43,885 nucleotides of DNA from Carboxylicivirga marina (GTDB taxonomy: Bacteria > Bacteroidota > Bacteroidia > Bacteroidales > Marinilabiliaceae): positions 1-43,885 of the forward strand of contig NZ_JAENRR010000042.1 of NCBI RefSeq assembly GCF_016612505.1, in the 5' to 3' direction. The stretch's first letter is position 1, and every line of letters starts with the position of its first letter. Positions 35,882-43,833 of this stretch are shown here, in pieces. Under the pieces are notes generated by a model, which had not been told where the DNA came from, did no database searches, and saw nothing but the letters and a program-made list of their open reading frames with translations. Position numbers and translations under genes: made by a program.

Positions 35882-36720
35882 TGCGTTTAACACTCATACT
35901 TGCAATCACTCTTTATTTTTTGCCTCATGTAAATGCTAAAAAAGTGGAAAAGAACATAGGTATTCAACTATGGTCGGTGCGCGATGATATGAAGGCAGAT
36001 GCCGAAGGTACCATCATGAAGTTAGGAGAAATAGGTTACTCATTTGTTGAAGCAGCTGGTTATGGCGATGGTAAATTCTATGGAATGGAACCACTCGCTT
36101 TTAAGAAGTTGTTGAATGATAATGGACTTCAATTTACTGCATCGCATTGTGGTCAGGCATTGCCTGATGAAGCCAATTGGGAAAAGGTGATGCAATGGTG
36201 GGATCAATGTATTGATGCGCATGCTGAAGCTGGTGTTCAATATATTGTTCAGCCTTTTATGGATAAAAAGGGCTATGGTTCACTGGAAGATTTAAAGCGT
36301 TATTGCGACTACTTTAATGTTATTGGTGAAAAGTGTAACGCAAAGGGTATTCGATTTGGTTATCACAATCACGATAAGGAATTTGAAGAAGTAGATGGTA
36401 TCATCCGATACGATTATATGTTACAAAATACTGATCCGGAGAAAGTCATGTTTCAGTTAGATTTGTATTGGATAATGGTAGGTGAGAAAGATGCCTTAAG
36501 CTATTTCAAAAAATACCCTAAGCGCTTTGAGCTTTGGCATGTGAAAGATGAAAAAGAACTGGGCGAAAGTGGTAAAATGGATTTTGAGCCTATCTTTAAG
36601 AAGGCCTCAAAGTCGGGTATGAAAGAGATTATCGTTGAAGTGGAGCGTTACAATTATGAACCATTGAAAAGCGTTGAAAAAAGCCTTGAATTCTTAATGA
36701 ATGCCAGGTATGTAAAATAG
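35878..36720 (+). CDS. Exported sugar isomerase/epimerase-like TIM barrel
   Basis: This 280-residue protein of the xylose-isomerase-like AP-endonuclease 2 superfamily has an N-terminal signal peptide (LTLILAITLYFLPHVNAKK), unusual for cytoplasmic isomerases. Likely metal ligands are visible in YHNHDKEF, MFQLDLYW, LWHVKDE and IIVEVERY. GIQLWSVRDDM opens the barrel. The start overlaps the DUF1080 stop by four bases, so translation is probably coupled; ATG 35881 is an equally possible start. In 3-keto-glycoside pathways such proteins act as lyases, hydratases or isomerases on keto-sugar intermediates. It is the last gene before a terminator. Confidence 0.9.
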   Translation: MMRLTLILAITLYFLPHVNAKKVEKNIGIQLWSVRDDMKADAEGTIMKLGEIGYSFVEAAGYGDGKFYGMEPLAFKKLLNDNGLQFTASHCGQALPDEANWEKVMQWWDQCIDAHAEAGVQYIVQPFMDKKGYGSLEDLKRYCDYFNVIGEKCNAKGIRFGYHNHDKEFEEVDGIIRYDYMLQNTDPEKVMFQLDLYWIMVGEKDALSYFKKYPKRFELWHVKDEKELGESGKMDFEPIFKKASKSGMKEIIVEVERYNYEPLKSVEKSLEFLMNARYVK

Positions 36721-36745
36721 TCTGTCTTAAAATTTAGTTTGTATG

Positions 36746-36775
36746 AAGAGGTTGCCTGATTTAGGCAGCCTCTTT
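36746..36775 (+). terminator. Terminator closing the oxidative glycoside operon
   Basis: AAGAGGTTGCCT (36746-36757) pairs with AGGCAGCCTCTTT (36763-36775) with one G-T pair and a 5-base loop. It begins 26 bp after the last stop. The T run is short but the stem is strong. Confidence 0.75.
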
Positions 36776-36857
36776 GTATTGAATCTTCTATTTGGTTTAT
36801 TCCTAAACAGGGATAAGATTACTATAGAATATTAAAGCTATTTGCTTTTTTTTAGCT

Positions 36858-36941
36858 GTCCCGAAGGGACTTAAAGTAAATAACCACCGGTAAAACCGGT
36901 GGATAATAACAAGCCAGAATACTTTCAGCCCTGAAAGGGTT
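36858..36941. repeat. REP-like three-palindrome unit, family B, left copy
   Basis: Three stems in order: GTCCCGAAGGGAC (36858-36870), CCACCGGTAAAACCGGTGG (36884-36902) and CAGCCCTGAAAGGGTT (36926-36941). The same three appear inverted and in reverse order at 37467-37548, on the other side of the RAYT gene. Confidence 0.85.
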
Positions 36942-36952
36942 AAATTTAAATA

Positions 36953-37402
36953 TTACTTCAAAAAATAACGCTCCTCAATTTCAATTCCATGCTCCATCAA
37001 TAAACTTCTGTATTCTTCTTCGAAAGACTCATTCCGATGATGTTCCTGCTGGTTTTTAATGTAGTTAATAAGCTTATTTTTATCATTATATGAATAGGTT
37101 AATGCTGCATAGCCATCAGCCCACCCTTTGAAATAAGGAAAAGAGGTAGAGCTTTTTAGCCAAATTGAAGTAGCAGTCTTTAAGTCTCTAACGATGTCGG
37201 CTAAGGCAATACTTGGATGAAGACCAAATAGTATGTGAATATGCTCTTCCATACCATTTATTCGATACAAATGACAGTTCTTATTTTTAATAATACCCCA
37301 AATGTATTTGAAGAGCTTATCATTTTCGTCTAATGAAAGAGTCTTTTGACTGTATTTAGTTCTAATGACAATTTGATAGATTATCTGTCGATAACTTGAC
37401 AT
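36953..37402 (-). CDS. REP-associated tyrosine transposase (RAYT), second
   Basis: This 149-residue Y1/IS200-like HUH transposase has the HUH motif at H54-I-H56 (MEEHIHILFGL) and the likely nucleophile Y114 in LINYIKNQQEHH. WADGYAALTYS is a typical family block. It is complete and of normal length. It is well diverged from the RAYT at 6423-6869, and its surrounding repeat belongs to another family. Inverted copies of the three-palindrome unit bound it within 12 bp on the left and 65 bp on the right, which gives a compact unit of about 690 bp. It may still be mobile. Confidence 0.88.
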   Translation of the reverse strand: MSSYRQIIYQIVIRTKYSQKTLSLDENDKLFKYIWGIIKNKNCHLYRINGMEEHIHILFGLHPSIALADIVRDLKTATSIWLKSSTSFPYFKGWADGYAALTYSYNDKNKLINYIKNQQEHHRNESFEEEYRSLLMEHGIEIEERYFLK

Positions 37403-37466
37403 GCTGTTAGTTAATGGTTTATAAAAGACAATTTAGCGTATATTCTGGTACTAATCAATTTGGTTC

Positions 37467-37548
37467 AACCCATTCAGGGCTGATTTGTGTGGTTTAAGTT
37501 CCCACTGGTTTCACCAGTGGTTATTAATAATTGTGTCCCTTCAGGACA
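37467..37548. repeat. REP-like three-palindrome unit, family B, right inverted copy
   Basis: AACCCATTCAGGGCTG (37467-37482), CCACTGGTTTCACCAGTGG (37502-37520) and TGTCCCTTCAGGACA (37534-37548) mirror the left copy at 36858-36941. In the two central stems, changes on one arm are matched on the other (CCGGT/ACCGG against CTGGT/ACCAG), so pairing is preserved. Confidence 0.85.
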
Positions 37549-37633
37549 TAAGTCCTCTTGAAATTTTATCTTAATTGGGAGTTTCTGTTTTATCGTCATT
37601 CTAATGGTATGAGGCATTTTTTAAACTCAACAA

Positions 37634-37955
37634 TCGCTCATGCAAGTGGTTGTAAAGAAAGAATAGTTCTTTAAGTCGCTCATGCAAGTGTACAGGACTG
37701 ACAACTGGTTCTGAACCACCTTCTCGCAAATGATCTGAATGGATGATCGGTTCTTTAAATCCTTCTCGCAAGTGGTCAGAACAGATAAACGGTTCTGAGT
37801 AACCTTCTCGCAAGTGAACGGAATGGATGAATGGTTCTTTAAGTTGTTCTCGCAAGTGGTCGAGTACGTTTATTCGTTCCTTAATACGCTCCTGCAAGTA
37901 GTCAAGTCGATCAGGCAGTTCTGTTCATCGCTCTAGCAAACGGTCAGAGTGGTTC
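37634..37955. repeat. Tandem array of eight diverged units with exact 42-bp period
   Basis: The anchor GCAA occurs at 37642, 37684, 37726, 37768, 37810, 37852, 37894 and 37936, always 42 bp apart. Units share CTCGCAAGTGG near the start and GGTTCT near the middle but differ elsewhere. On the minus strand one frame (37601-37897) reads as 14-residue repeats of the type HLREGFKEPIIHSD. It has only a TTG start, and a stop at 37925-37927 interrupts it within the array. I do not call it a gene. The rest of gap 37403-38014 apart from the repeats holds nothing clear. Confidence 0.85.
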
Positions 37956-38014
37956 TGGAGTTTTTAATTTTCAAATCATCAAATAAGCCATTCACCAAAT
38001 CAACATTTAAAAAC

Positions 38015-38022
38015 TATCTTTG
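38015..38022 (+). promoter_or_regulatory. -7 promoter element of gltX
   Basis: TATCTTTG matches TAnnTTTG exactly and ends 15 bp before the gltX ATG at 38038. It implies a very short leader and rules out the in-frame TTG at 38020 as the start. Confidence 0.6.
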
Positions 38023-38037
38023 CAAAAAAAACAGCAT

Positions 38038-39561
38038 ATGACAACTCGTAAAGTACGTGTGCGCTTTGCACCAAGTCCAACCGGACCATTACACATTGGT
38101 GGTGTTCGTACCGCATTGTTTAACTACTTGTTTGCCAAAAAGCATGGTGGTGATTTCATCCTTCGTATTGAGGATACTGATTCTACTCGTTTTGTTGAGG
38201 GGGCTGAAGAGTACATCAACGAAAGTATGGAATGGTTAGGTATGACCATTGATGAAGGCGTGAAGCAAGGTGGAGAATATGGACCATACAAGCAAAGTGA
38301 GCGTCGCGAGATTTATAAGAAATATGCCGACCAACTGGTAGAAACCGGCTGGGCTTATTATGCTTTTGATACCCCGGAGGAGTTGGATGCCTTACGTGCT
38401 CAGGCAGAAGCAGAGAAAAAGACTTTTGCTTACGATATGCATTCGCGAAGCAACATGAAAAACTCATTATCATTATCTGAAGATGAGGTGAAGCAACGCA
38501 TGGAAGCAGGTGAGCCTTGGGTTATCCGCTTTAAAATGCCTGAAGATACTGATGTGCAGACTAATGACATGGTGCGTGGTTCTGTTACTTTTAATACCAA
38601 TACTTTAGATGATAAAGTACTTTACAAAAGTGCCGATAAGTTACCAACATATCACCTGGCAAATATTGTGGATGACCATTTGATGGATATCTCACATGTT
38701 ATTCGTGGTGAAGAGTGGTTGCCATCGGTGCCATTGCATATCATGTTGTATCGTGCCCTTAAGTGGGAAGAAACCATGCCACAATTTGCTCACTTACCAT
38801 TAATCCTTAAACCAACTGGTAAAGGTAAATTATCGAAACGTGATGGTGATAAAGGTGGTTTTCCGGTTTTTCCATTAAACTGGCAGTTGGAAGATGGCAT
38901 AGCCATGGGCTACCGTGAAAGTGGCTATTTTCCTGAGGCAATGGTTAACTTGTTAGCATTGTTGGGATGGAATCCAGGTACTGAGCAGGAGTTGTTTTCA
39001 ATGGATGAATTAGTTGAATTGTTTTCCATTGAGCGAGTTAATAAATCAGGTGCGCGCTTCGACCCTGATAAAGCCAAATGGTTTAATCAGCAACATCTGG
39101 TTCGTAAAGATGATGCCGAGTTGGCTGAGCTTTTTCAATGCGAACTATCAGAAAAGGGAATGAAGGCAGAGCCTGGCTTTGTAGCACAAGTAGTTGGTTT
39201 GGTAAAAGAGCGTGTCAACTTCGTGAGTGAGTTATGGGAGCAAACAGCCTTCTTTTTTGAAGCGCCGGTCGAGTATGATCCGAAGGTGGTTAAGAAACGT
39301 TGGAAAGGCGATGTGCCTGCTTTTATGACTGAATTAACTGTTGAGCTTGAAAAGGTAAGCAGTTGGAAGGCTGATGATATAAAAACGGCTATTTCAGGGC
39401 AAATAGAAGCTAAAGGACTGGGTTTTGGTTTGGTAATGAATGCTTTTCGTTTGGCACTTGTTGGTGGTGGTTTTGGGCCTGATTTAATGACGATCGCAGA
39501 GATGATTGGTCAGGATGAAACAATTAAACGTGTGAACGCTGCTGTAGAAAACTTACAATAA
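38038..39561 (+). CDS. gltX: Glutamyl-tRNA synthetase
   Basis: This 507-residue class I aminoacyl-tRNA synthetase charges tRNA-Glu in the cytoplasm. The HIGH-type motif is HIGG at 19-22 ([20 protein letters not shown]) and the KMSKS-type motif is KLSKR at 264-268. The catalytic core [19 protein letters not shown] and the C-terminal anticodon-binding region are intact. I use ATG 38038 ([17 protein letters not shown]), since the upstream TTG overlaps the promoter -7 element. The tandem array at 37634-37955 lies just ahead of the promoter. A hairpin follows the stop after 6 bp. Confidence 0.97.
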   Translation: MTTRKVRVRFAPSPTGPLHIGGVRTALFNYLFAKKHGGDFILRIEDTDSTRFVEGAEEYINESMEWLGMTIDEGVKQGGEYGPYKQSERREIYKKYADQLVETGWAYYAFDTPEELDALRAQAEAEKKTFAYDMHSRSNMKNSLSLSEDEVKQRMEAGEPWVIRFKMPEDTDVQTNDMVRGSVTFNTNTLDDKVLYKSADKLPTYHLANIVDDHLMDISHVIRGEEWLPSVPLHIMLYRALKWEETMPQFAHLPLILKPTGKGKLSKRDGDKGGFPVFPLNWQLEDGIAMGYRESGYFPEAMVNLLALLGWNPGTEQELFSMDELVELFSIERVNKSGARFDPDKAKWFNQQHLVRKDDAELAELFQCELSEKGMKAEPGFVAQVVGLVKERVNFVSELWEQTAFFFEAPVEYDPKVVKKRWKGDVPAFMTELTVELEKVSSWKADDIKTAISGQIEAKGLGFGLVMNAFRLALVGGGFGPDLMTIAEMIGQDETIKRVNAAVENLQ

Positions 39562-39567
39562 TATAGG

Positions 39568-39599
39568 GCCGTCAATCAGGCATCCGTTTGGTTGACGGC
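39568..39599 (+). terminator. Hairpin after gltX
   Basis: GCCGTCAA (39568-39575) pairs with TTGACGGC (39592-39599) across a 16-base loop, six bases after the gltX stop. The following run is only TTATTC, so it may be a weak terminator. The in-frame TTG of the next gene lies inside it, which argues against that start. Confidence 0.6.
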
Positions 39600-39612
39600 T
39601 TATTCAGTCTCT

Positions 39613-40347
39613 ATGCACATTGAAATATCTGATAAACGGTGGTCCTTAAGAGAAATAAGGAATAAGGTTCGGCGTCGAACCGGGTATTTCAAACGTCAAT
39701 ATCTAAAACAGTATCCTGATATAAAGGATGTTGTTTACATCAGAATTCCGAAAACAGGGAGTACTAGTTTGGTCAATGTTTTAAAGGGCCAGGGCTTGTT
39801 ATACCTGAATAATGAGAAGGCCATTAATTTCTATTTCCCTCAAAAAGGTTTTGTATCGTTCGGCCCGTTAAGTTATGAGTACTTGCTTAATAAAGGAATG
39901 ATATCTCAGTCGTATCATGAAAATATGCATGTGTTTACTACCGTGCGGAATCCATTTGCGCGTACAGTCTCAACCTTTTTCTACTATAAAAAGATAGGTT
40001 GGCTCAATCAGAACATGAGTTTTGACGCGTATACAGACTATATAAAACGCATAGAACTAAACGAACTGGATAACTTCTATGATTCTTTTCGCGGACACAT
40101 CTTTCCACAATACAAGTTTTTATTCTGTAATGGTGAACGATTTGTTCATCACACCATGAGGTTGGAGTCGATTAATACTGATATTAGGGAGTTAGAGTCA
40201 ATGATGAACTTTAACCTACATCTTCCTCACTTGAATAAATCAGTGTTCGAAGATTATCGTAATCTTTACTCCTCACAAAGTATTTCTAATGTACTCTCTG
40301 TTTATGAAAAAGACTTTGAACTATTAGGGTATAGTAAGGAACTTTAG
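39613..40347 (+). CDS. Sulfotransferase-family protein
   Basis: This 244-residue protein, read from ATG 39613, carries the 5'-phosphosulfate-binding loop IRIPKTGSTSLVNVL (about 45-59). It also has a 3'-phosphate-type block TTVRNPFARTVSTFFYY (about 108-124) with the conserved arginine and serine. These are the PAPS-binding marks of the sulfotransferase family 2 / Gal-3-O type. No signal peptide is visible. The acceptor is unknown; a cell-surface glycan is a reasonable guess for this family. It sits between gltX and glnS, separated from gltX by a hairpin and from glnS by a shared terminator, with no functional link to either. Confidence 0.82.
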   Translation: MHIEISDKRWSLREIRNKVRRRTGYFKRQYLKQYPDIKDVVYIRIPKTGSTSLVNVLKGQGLLYLNNEKAINFYFPQKGFVSFGPLSYEYLLNKGMISQSYHENMHVFTTVRNPFARTVSTFFYYKKIGWLNQNMSFDAYTDYIKRIELNELDNFYDSFRGHIFPQYKFLFCNGERFVHHTMRLESINTDIRELESMMNFNLHLPHLNKSVFEDYRNLYSSQSISNVLSVYEKDFELLGYSKEL

Positions 40348-40357
40348 AAAAAATCAT

Positions 40358-40396
40358 AAAAAAATTCCGCATCCTATTCAGGTACGGAATTTTTTT
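40358..40396. terminator. Bidirectional terminator between sulfotransferase gene and glnS
   Basis: AAAAAAATTCCG (40358-40369) pairs with CGGAATTTTTTT (40385-40396) across a 15-base loop. The A run on one side and T run on the other let it stop transcription from both convergent genes. Confidence 0.85.
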
Positions 40397-40433
40397 AGTC
40401 TTACTTCTTATGTCTTTTATCTTCTGTCTAACA

Positions 40434-42146
40434 TTACTTTTTCTTCTTCGCCCACGAATCTTTCAAAGTAACGGTCCTGTTAAAAATCACTTTATCTTCC
40501 GTCGAATCTTTATCAACACAGAAATAGCCTAAACGCTGAAACTGGTATCTGTCAATGCCATCAGTAAATTTGGTACTGGCATCTTTGTAGTTTGGCTCAA
40601 TGTAGCAAGTGTTGATTACCGATAGAGAATTCGGGTTTAAGAAATCCAAAAACTCTTTGTCTTTGTGTCCATCAGGTGATTCATCCATAAACAAACGATC
40701 GTACTGCTTTACCTGAATGGCTTTGGCATGTTCAACGCTTACCCAATGAAGAGTACCTTTTACTTTGCGGTTACTTCCTTCCATGCCACTTTTGGTATCA
40801 GGATCGTAAGTACAGTAAATCTCAGAAATCTCACCATTCTCATCTTTCTTGATGCTTTCACATTTTACGATATAGGCATTTTTCAGGCGTACTTCGCGGC
40901 CCACATCCATTCGGAAAAATTTACGAGGTGCATTTTCCATAAAGTCATCACGCTCTATGTAAATCTCACGGCTAAAAGGCAGTTTACGGCTACCCATGCC
41001 TTCATCTTCAGGGTTGTTGATGGCTTCCATCCACTCCACTTCTCCTTCAGGATAGTTGGTGATAATTACCTTAACCGGGTTTAAGACAGCATACACACGC
41101 GGTGTTTTTTTATTCAAGTCTTCACGAATGCAGTGCTCCAGTAGAGCCACGTCAATAACATTCTCGCGCTTGGCAACACCAATTTGATCAGCAAACTTTC
41201 GAATAGACTCAGGTGTGTAACCTCTTCGACGATATCCTGAGATCGTTGGCATACGAGGATCATCCCATCCGGCCACATAGTTATCATTTACTAATTGAAG
41301 CAGCTTGCGCTTACTCATAACTGTGTAGTTGAGGTTTAAGCGGGCAAATTCAATTTGTCGTGGTTTTGGCAATGCTTTTAACTCTGGTTGAAATTCAAGA
41401 ATTTGTTCCAGAAACCAGTTGTATAATGGGCGGTGTACTTCAAATTCAAGCGTACATATTGAATGTGTAATACCTTCTTTAAAGTCGCCTTGTCCGTGTG
41501 CAAAATCATACATTGGGTAAATACACCAATCATTGCCTGTGCGATGATGATGCGCATGAATGATACGATACATCAATGGATCGCGCATGTGCATATTAGG
41601 TGATGCCATATCAATTTTGGCGCGTAGTACACGTTCACCATTCTGAAACTCACCTTTTCGCATACGCTCAAACAGGTCAAGGTTTTCTTCAACACTATTG
41701 TTGCGATTCGGGCTTTCCTTGCCAGGTGTTGTTGGAGTTCCTTTCTGCTCTGCAATTTCTTCAGCACTTTGGTCATCAACGTATGCTTTGCCGTTTTTTA
41801 TAAATAGCACAGCCCATTGATACAGTTGCTCAAAGTAATCAGATGTAAACTTTGGCTCATCATTCCATTGGAAACCTAACCAATTAACATCTTCCTTGAT
41901 AGAATCTACGTATTCAGTATCTTCTTTGGTTGGGTTGGTGTCATCAAAGCGCAAATTTGTACCACCCTTATAATGTTTTCCTAAGCCAAAGTTCAGGCAG
42001 ATAGACTTGGCATGACCAATATGTAAGTAACCATTAGGCTCAGGAGGGAAACGCGTTAGTACAGCACCTCCGTTTTTATTTTCACTTAAATCATTATCAA
42101 TCTCCTGATGAATGAAATTCGTTTTTGGCGTTTCGTTCAATTCCAT
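40434..42146 (-). CDS. glnS: Glutaminyl-tRNA synthetase
   Basis: This 570-residue class I synthetase charges tRNA-Gln directly. The HIGH motif is at 42-45 in [20 protein letters not shown] and the KMSKS-type motif is MSKRK ([12 protein letters not shown]). [11 protein letters not shown] and [20 protein letters not shown] are typical GlnRS blocks. The C-terminal anticodon-binding beta-barrels are complete. Presence of glnS beside gltX means this organism can charge Gln without the GatCAB route, as is usual in Bacteroidota. It is convergent with the sulfotransferase gene and divergent from folB. Confidence 0.97.
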   Translation of the reverse strand: MELNETPKTNFIHQEIDNDLSENKNGGAVLTRFPPEPNGYLHIGHAKSICLNFGLGKHYKGGTNLRFDDTNPTKEDTEYVDSIKEDVNWLGFQWNDEPKFTSDYFEQLYQWAVLFIKNGKAYVDDQSAEEIAEQKGTPTTPGKESPNRNNSVEENLDLFERMRKGEFQNGERVLRAKIDMASPNMHMRDPLMYRIIHAHHHRTGNDWCIYPMYDFAHGQGDFKEGITHSICTLEFEVHRPLYNWFLEQILEFQPELKALPKPRQIEFARLNLNYTVMSKRKLLQLVNDNYVAGWDDPRMPTISGYRRRGYTPESIRKFADQIGVAKRENVIDVALLEHCIREDLNKKTPRVYAVLNPVKVIITNYPEGEVEWMEAINNPEDEGMGSRKLPFSREIYIERDDFMENAPRKFFRMDVGREVRLKNAYIVKCESIKKDENGEISEIYCTYDPDTKSGMEGSNRKVKGTLHWVSVEHAKAIQVKQYDRLFMDESPDGHKDKEFLDFLNPNSLSVINTCYIEPNYKDASTKFTDGIDRYQFQRLGYFCVDKDSTEDKVIFNRTVTLKDSWAKKKK

Positions 42147-42206
42147 CTGCTCTCTATTTTGTCTTAATTATAGTATTTACAATAATTGATGTGTGTACAT
42201 CTTGTA

Positions 42207-42214
42207 CAAAAGTA
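42207..42214 (-). promoter_or_regulatory. -7 promoter element of glnS
   Basis: On the minus strand the sequence reads TACTTTTG, an exact match to TAnnTTTG, 61 bp ahead of the glnS start. No clear -33 motif was seen. Confidence 0.45.
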
Positions 42215-42285
42215 ATTGTTTTTCGACTTAAAAATCTGATGATTCGGCGATAAAAGGTTATTTTCGCCAAAAAAATAGTGCAACA

Positions 42286-42654
42286 ATGGAAGAGAAGCAA
42301 TTGATTGGCGTGATTGAGTTGGAAGAAATGGAGTTTTATGCGTATCACGGTTGTTTTAAAGAGGAGCAAGTTGTTGGTAATCGATTTTTGGTTAAGGTGA
42401 CTTTAGAAACGGATTGTTCGACAGCTGCTGAAAGTGATAACATCAACGACGCCCTTAATTATGTGACTGTATACGAAATTGTGCGTGAACAGATAATGCA
42501 AAACTCCCATTTGCTTGAGCATTTGAATAGACGTATTATTGATGGTATTTATGAGCGTTTCCCGGAGTTATTAAAGGCATCGGTAAAAGTGTCAAAGATG
42601 AATCCACCAATGGGCGGACAAATGAAATGTGTAAGTGTAACTTTTAGCCGATAG
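42286..42654 (+). CDS. folB: Dihydroneopterin aldolase
   Basis: This 122-residue enzyme of folate synthesis cleaves 7,8-dihydroneopterin to 6-hydroxymethyl-dihydropterin and glycolaldehyde. FYAYHGCFKEEQVVGNRFLVKV (about 17-38) contains the active-site glutamate region. LNYVTVYEIV and LLEHLNRRII (about 58-85) follow. K104 in VSKMNPPMGG is the likely catalytic lysine. The length is normal for a FolB subunit. ATG 42286 is the first good start and the gene is divergent from glnS. The next gene begins 2 bp after the stop, so they are probably co-transcribed. Confidence 0.95.
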   Translation: MEEKQLIGVIELEEMEFYAYHGCFKEEQVVGNRFLVKVTLETDCSTAAESDNINDALNYVTVYEIVREQIMQNSHLLEHLNRRIIDGIYERFPELLKASVKVSKMNPPMGGQMKCVSVTFSR

Positions 42655-42656
42655 TG

Positions 42657-42848
42657 ATGACCGACGGAATAAAAAAGAAAGAGTGCCCACGTTGCGGAAC
42701 CGAGTTTTTTTGTCACGCCGATAGTGACGCACCATGTTGGTGCATGAGTTATGATATAAATCCTGAAAATCTTAAAGTGTTGGGCATTAAATATAAAGGC
42801 TGTATTTGTCCCGAATGCTTAAAATTATATGGACAAAAGAGGAAATAA
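42657..42848 (+). CDS. Small Cys-rich CWC-family protein
   Basis: This 63-residue protein is read from ATG 42657; the GTG at 42654 overlaps the folB stop and is less likely. It has seven cysteines in pairs and clusters (KECPRCG, FFCHADSDAPCWCM and GCICPECL). This is the cysteine-rich CWC pattern seen in many short bacterial proteins. A bound zinc or other metal is likely. The function is unknown. It directly follows folB and precedes tRNA-Cys by 51 bp. Confidence 0.82.
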   Translation: MTDGIKKKECPRCGTEFFCHADSDAPCWCMSYDINPENLKVLGIKYKGCICPECLKLYGQKRK

Positions 42849-42899
42849 AAATTTGCTCAGCAAATAATTTATTGCTTATTTTGCATCCCGAAACACAAC

Positions 42900-42970
42900 G
42901 GTTCCTTGGCCGAGTGGCTAGGCACTGGTCTGCAAAACCAGCTACGGCGGTTCGAGTCCGCCAGGAACCT
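42900..42970 (+). tRNA. tRNA-Cys (anticodon GCA)
   Basis: The 71-base cloverleaf is complete. The acceptor stem GGTTCCT (42900-42906) pairs with AGGAACC (42963-42969), with discriminator T at 42970 as usual for tRNA-Cys. The anticodon stem CTGGT/ACCAG (42925-42929 and 42937-42941) frames the loop CTGCAAA with anticodon GCA at 42932-42934. The T-arm GGCGGTTCGAGTCCGCC is intact. CCA is not encoded. Confidence 0.97.
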
Positions 42971-42984
42971 CTATTAAAGATGGT

Positions 42985-43023
42985 AAAAAGGTGATTTTCA
43001 GTCAAATGAAAATCACCTTTTTT
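42985..43023 (+). terminator. Terminator after tRNA-Cys
   Basis: AAAAAGGTGATTTTCA (42985-43000) pairs perfectly with TGAAAATCACCTTTTT (43007-43022) across a 6-base loop and ends in a T run. Confidence 0.9.
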
Positions 43024-43309
43024 CGTATTGGAAATATTTTGGAAACAACCTCATGTTTTTGAATTATTTATTTAAGCAATATATTTCCTCCCTTATGCCC
43101 TTTTGAAGGTGTAAGTCAAATAAAGGATTTAATTGCGTGCTAGGCATAAGGGAAAGATAAACCGTTTAGTTTTTATAATCTTTATGGATGAATCATTAAA
43201 TTACCATTTGCTGAGACGATCTTGTCTTCTGTATTCAGGAGTAGTATTGACGGTCTCATAAACTGGTTTTATAAATGTGTTTCGAGGTTTAACCTAAAAA
43301 GAAACAGTT
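43024..43309. other. Non-coding stretch between tRNA-Cys and recombinase remnant
   Basis: I see no gene, tRNA-end duplication or clear repeat in this stretch. The recombinase start codon at 43310 follows an A-rich AAAAAGAAACAG. Confidence 0.4.
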
Positions 43310-43833
43310 ATGAAAATCGGTTATGCAAGGGTATCTACCAAAGATCAGAATTTGGAGATGCAAATTGAGGCGTTGGGAAAAAATGGTTGTACTAAAAATT
43401 TTCAGGAAACGAAAAGTGCCATAAAGGAACGGCCAGAATTAGAAAAGATGTTAGAACATACCAGAGAAGGTGATGTTGTGGTTGTTTGTAAATTAAATTG
43501 GCTAGTACGTTCTCTAAAGGACCTTATCGATATGGTATCTTCCTTCCGCGAAAATGGTGTTGAATTTATTAGTTTGAATGATTGTATAGACACTACTGCA
43601 GTACAGGGTCGTTTGACCTTTAATATTTTTGCAAGCTTTGCAGAGTGCGAAAGGAACTTATTCGTAAAAGAACACTTACAGGGTTTGAAGCAGCCAGATT
43701 GCGTGGTAGGATTGGTGGACGTAAGAAAGGTCTAACTCTTGAAGCAATGAAAACTGCTTATGCTTGCTACCAACTTTGACAAGATAAGAATCGTTCCATA
43801 ACTGATGTTCTTAAGGGGACTTCTATAAATTAA
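43310..43833 (+). pseudogene. Frameshifted serine recombinase (resolvase/invertase family)
   Basis: The first 115 or so residues form a typical resolvase catalytic domain, with the nucleophile serine in GYARVSTKDQN and the blocks KLNWLVRSLKDLI and RLTFNIFASFAECERNL. The frame then goes wrong: after ERNL (near 43658) the expected continuation IRKRT is found one frame away, as IRKRTLTGFEAARLRGRIGGRKKGL. A one-base deletion there explains this. In the shifted frame a TGA at about 43778-43780 interrupts the C-terminal HTH, whose remainder reads QDKNRSITDVLKGTSIN up to 43833. The gene is therefore inactive, or the right window edge holds a sequence error. Confidence 0.85.

Noticed and set aside
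37601-37897. 98-residue minus-strand frame with 14-residue repeats as a real gene
   Set aside because: It has only a TTG start, and a stop at 37925-37927 cuts it off inside the same repeat array, so the frame covers only part of the repeats. Kept as a finding on the array.
37634-37955. CRISPR array
   Set aside because: Units are contiguous and similar over their whole length, with no unique spacers between constant repeats and no cas genes nearby.
39592-39612. TTG start for the sulfotransferase gene
   Set aside because: It lies within the hairpin after gltX, and the peptide it adds has no family support. ATG 39613 is preferred.
42657-42970. Functional coupling between the Cys-rich protein and the adjacent tRNA-Cys, such as cysteine-codon control
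   Set aside because: Adjacency is suggestive, but no leader-peptide or attenuation structure is seen between them. The CWC family occurs widely without this neighbour.
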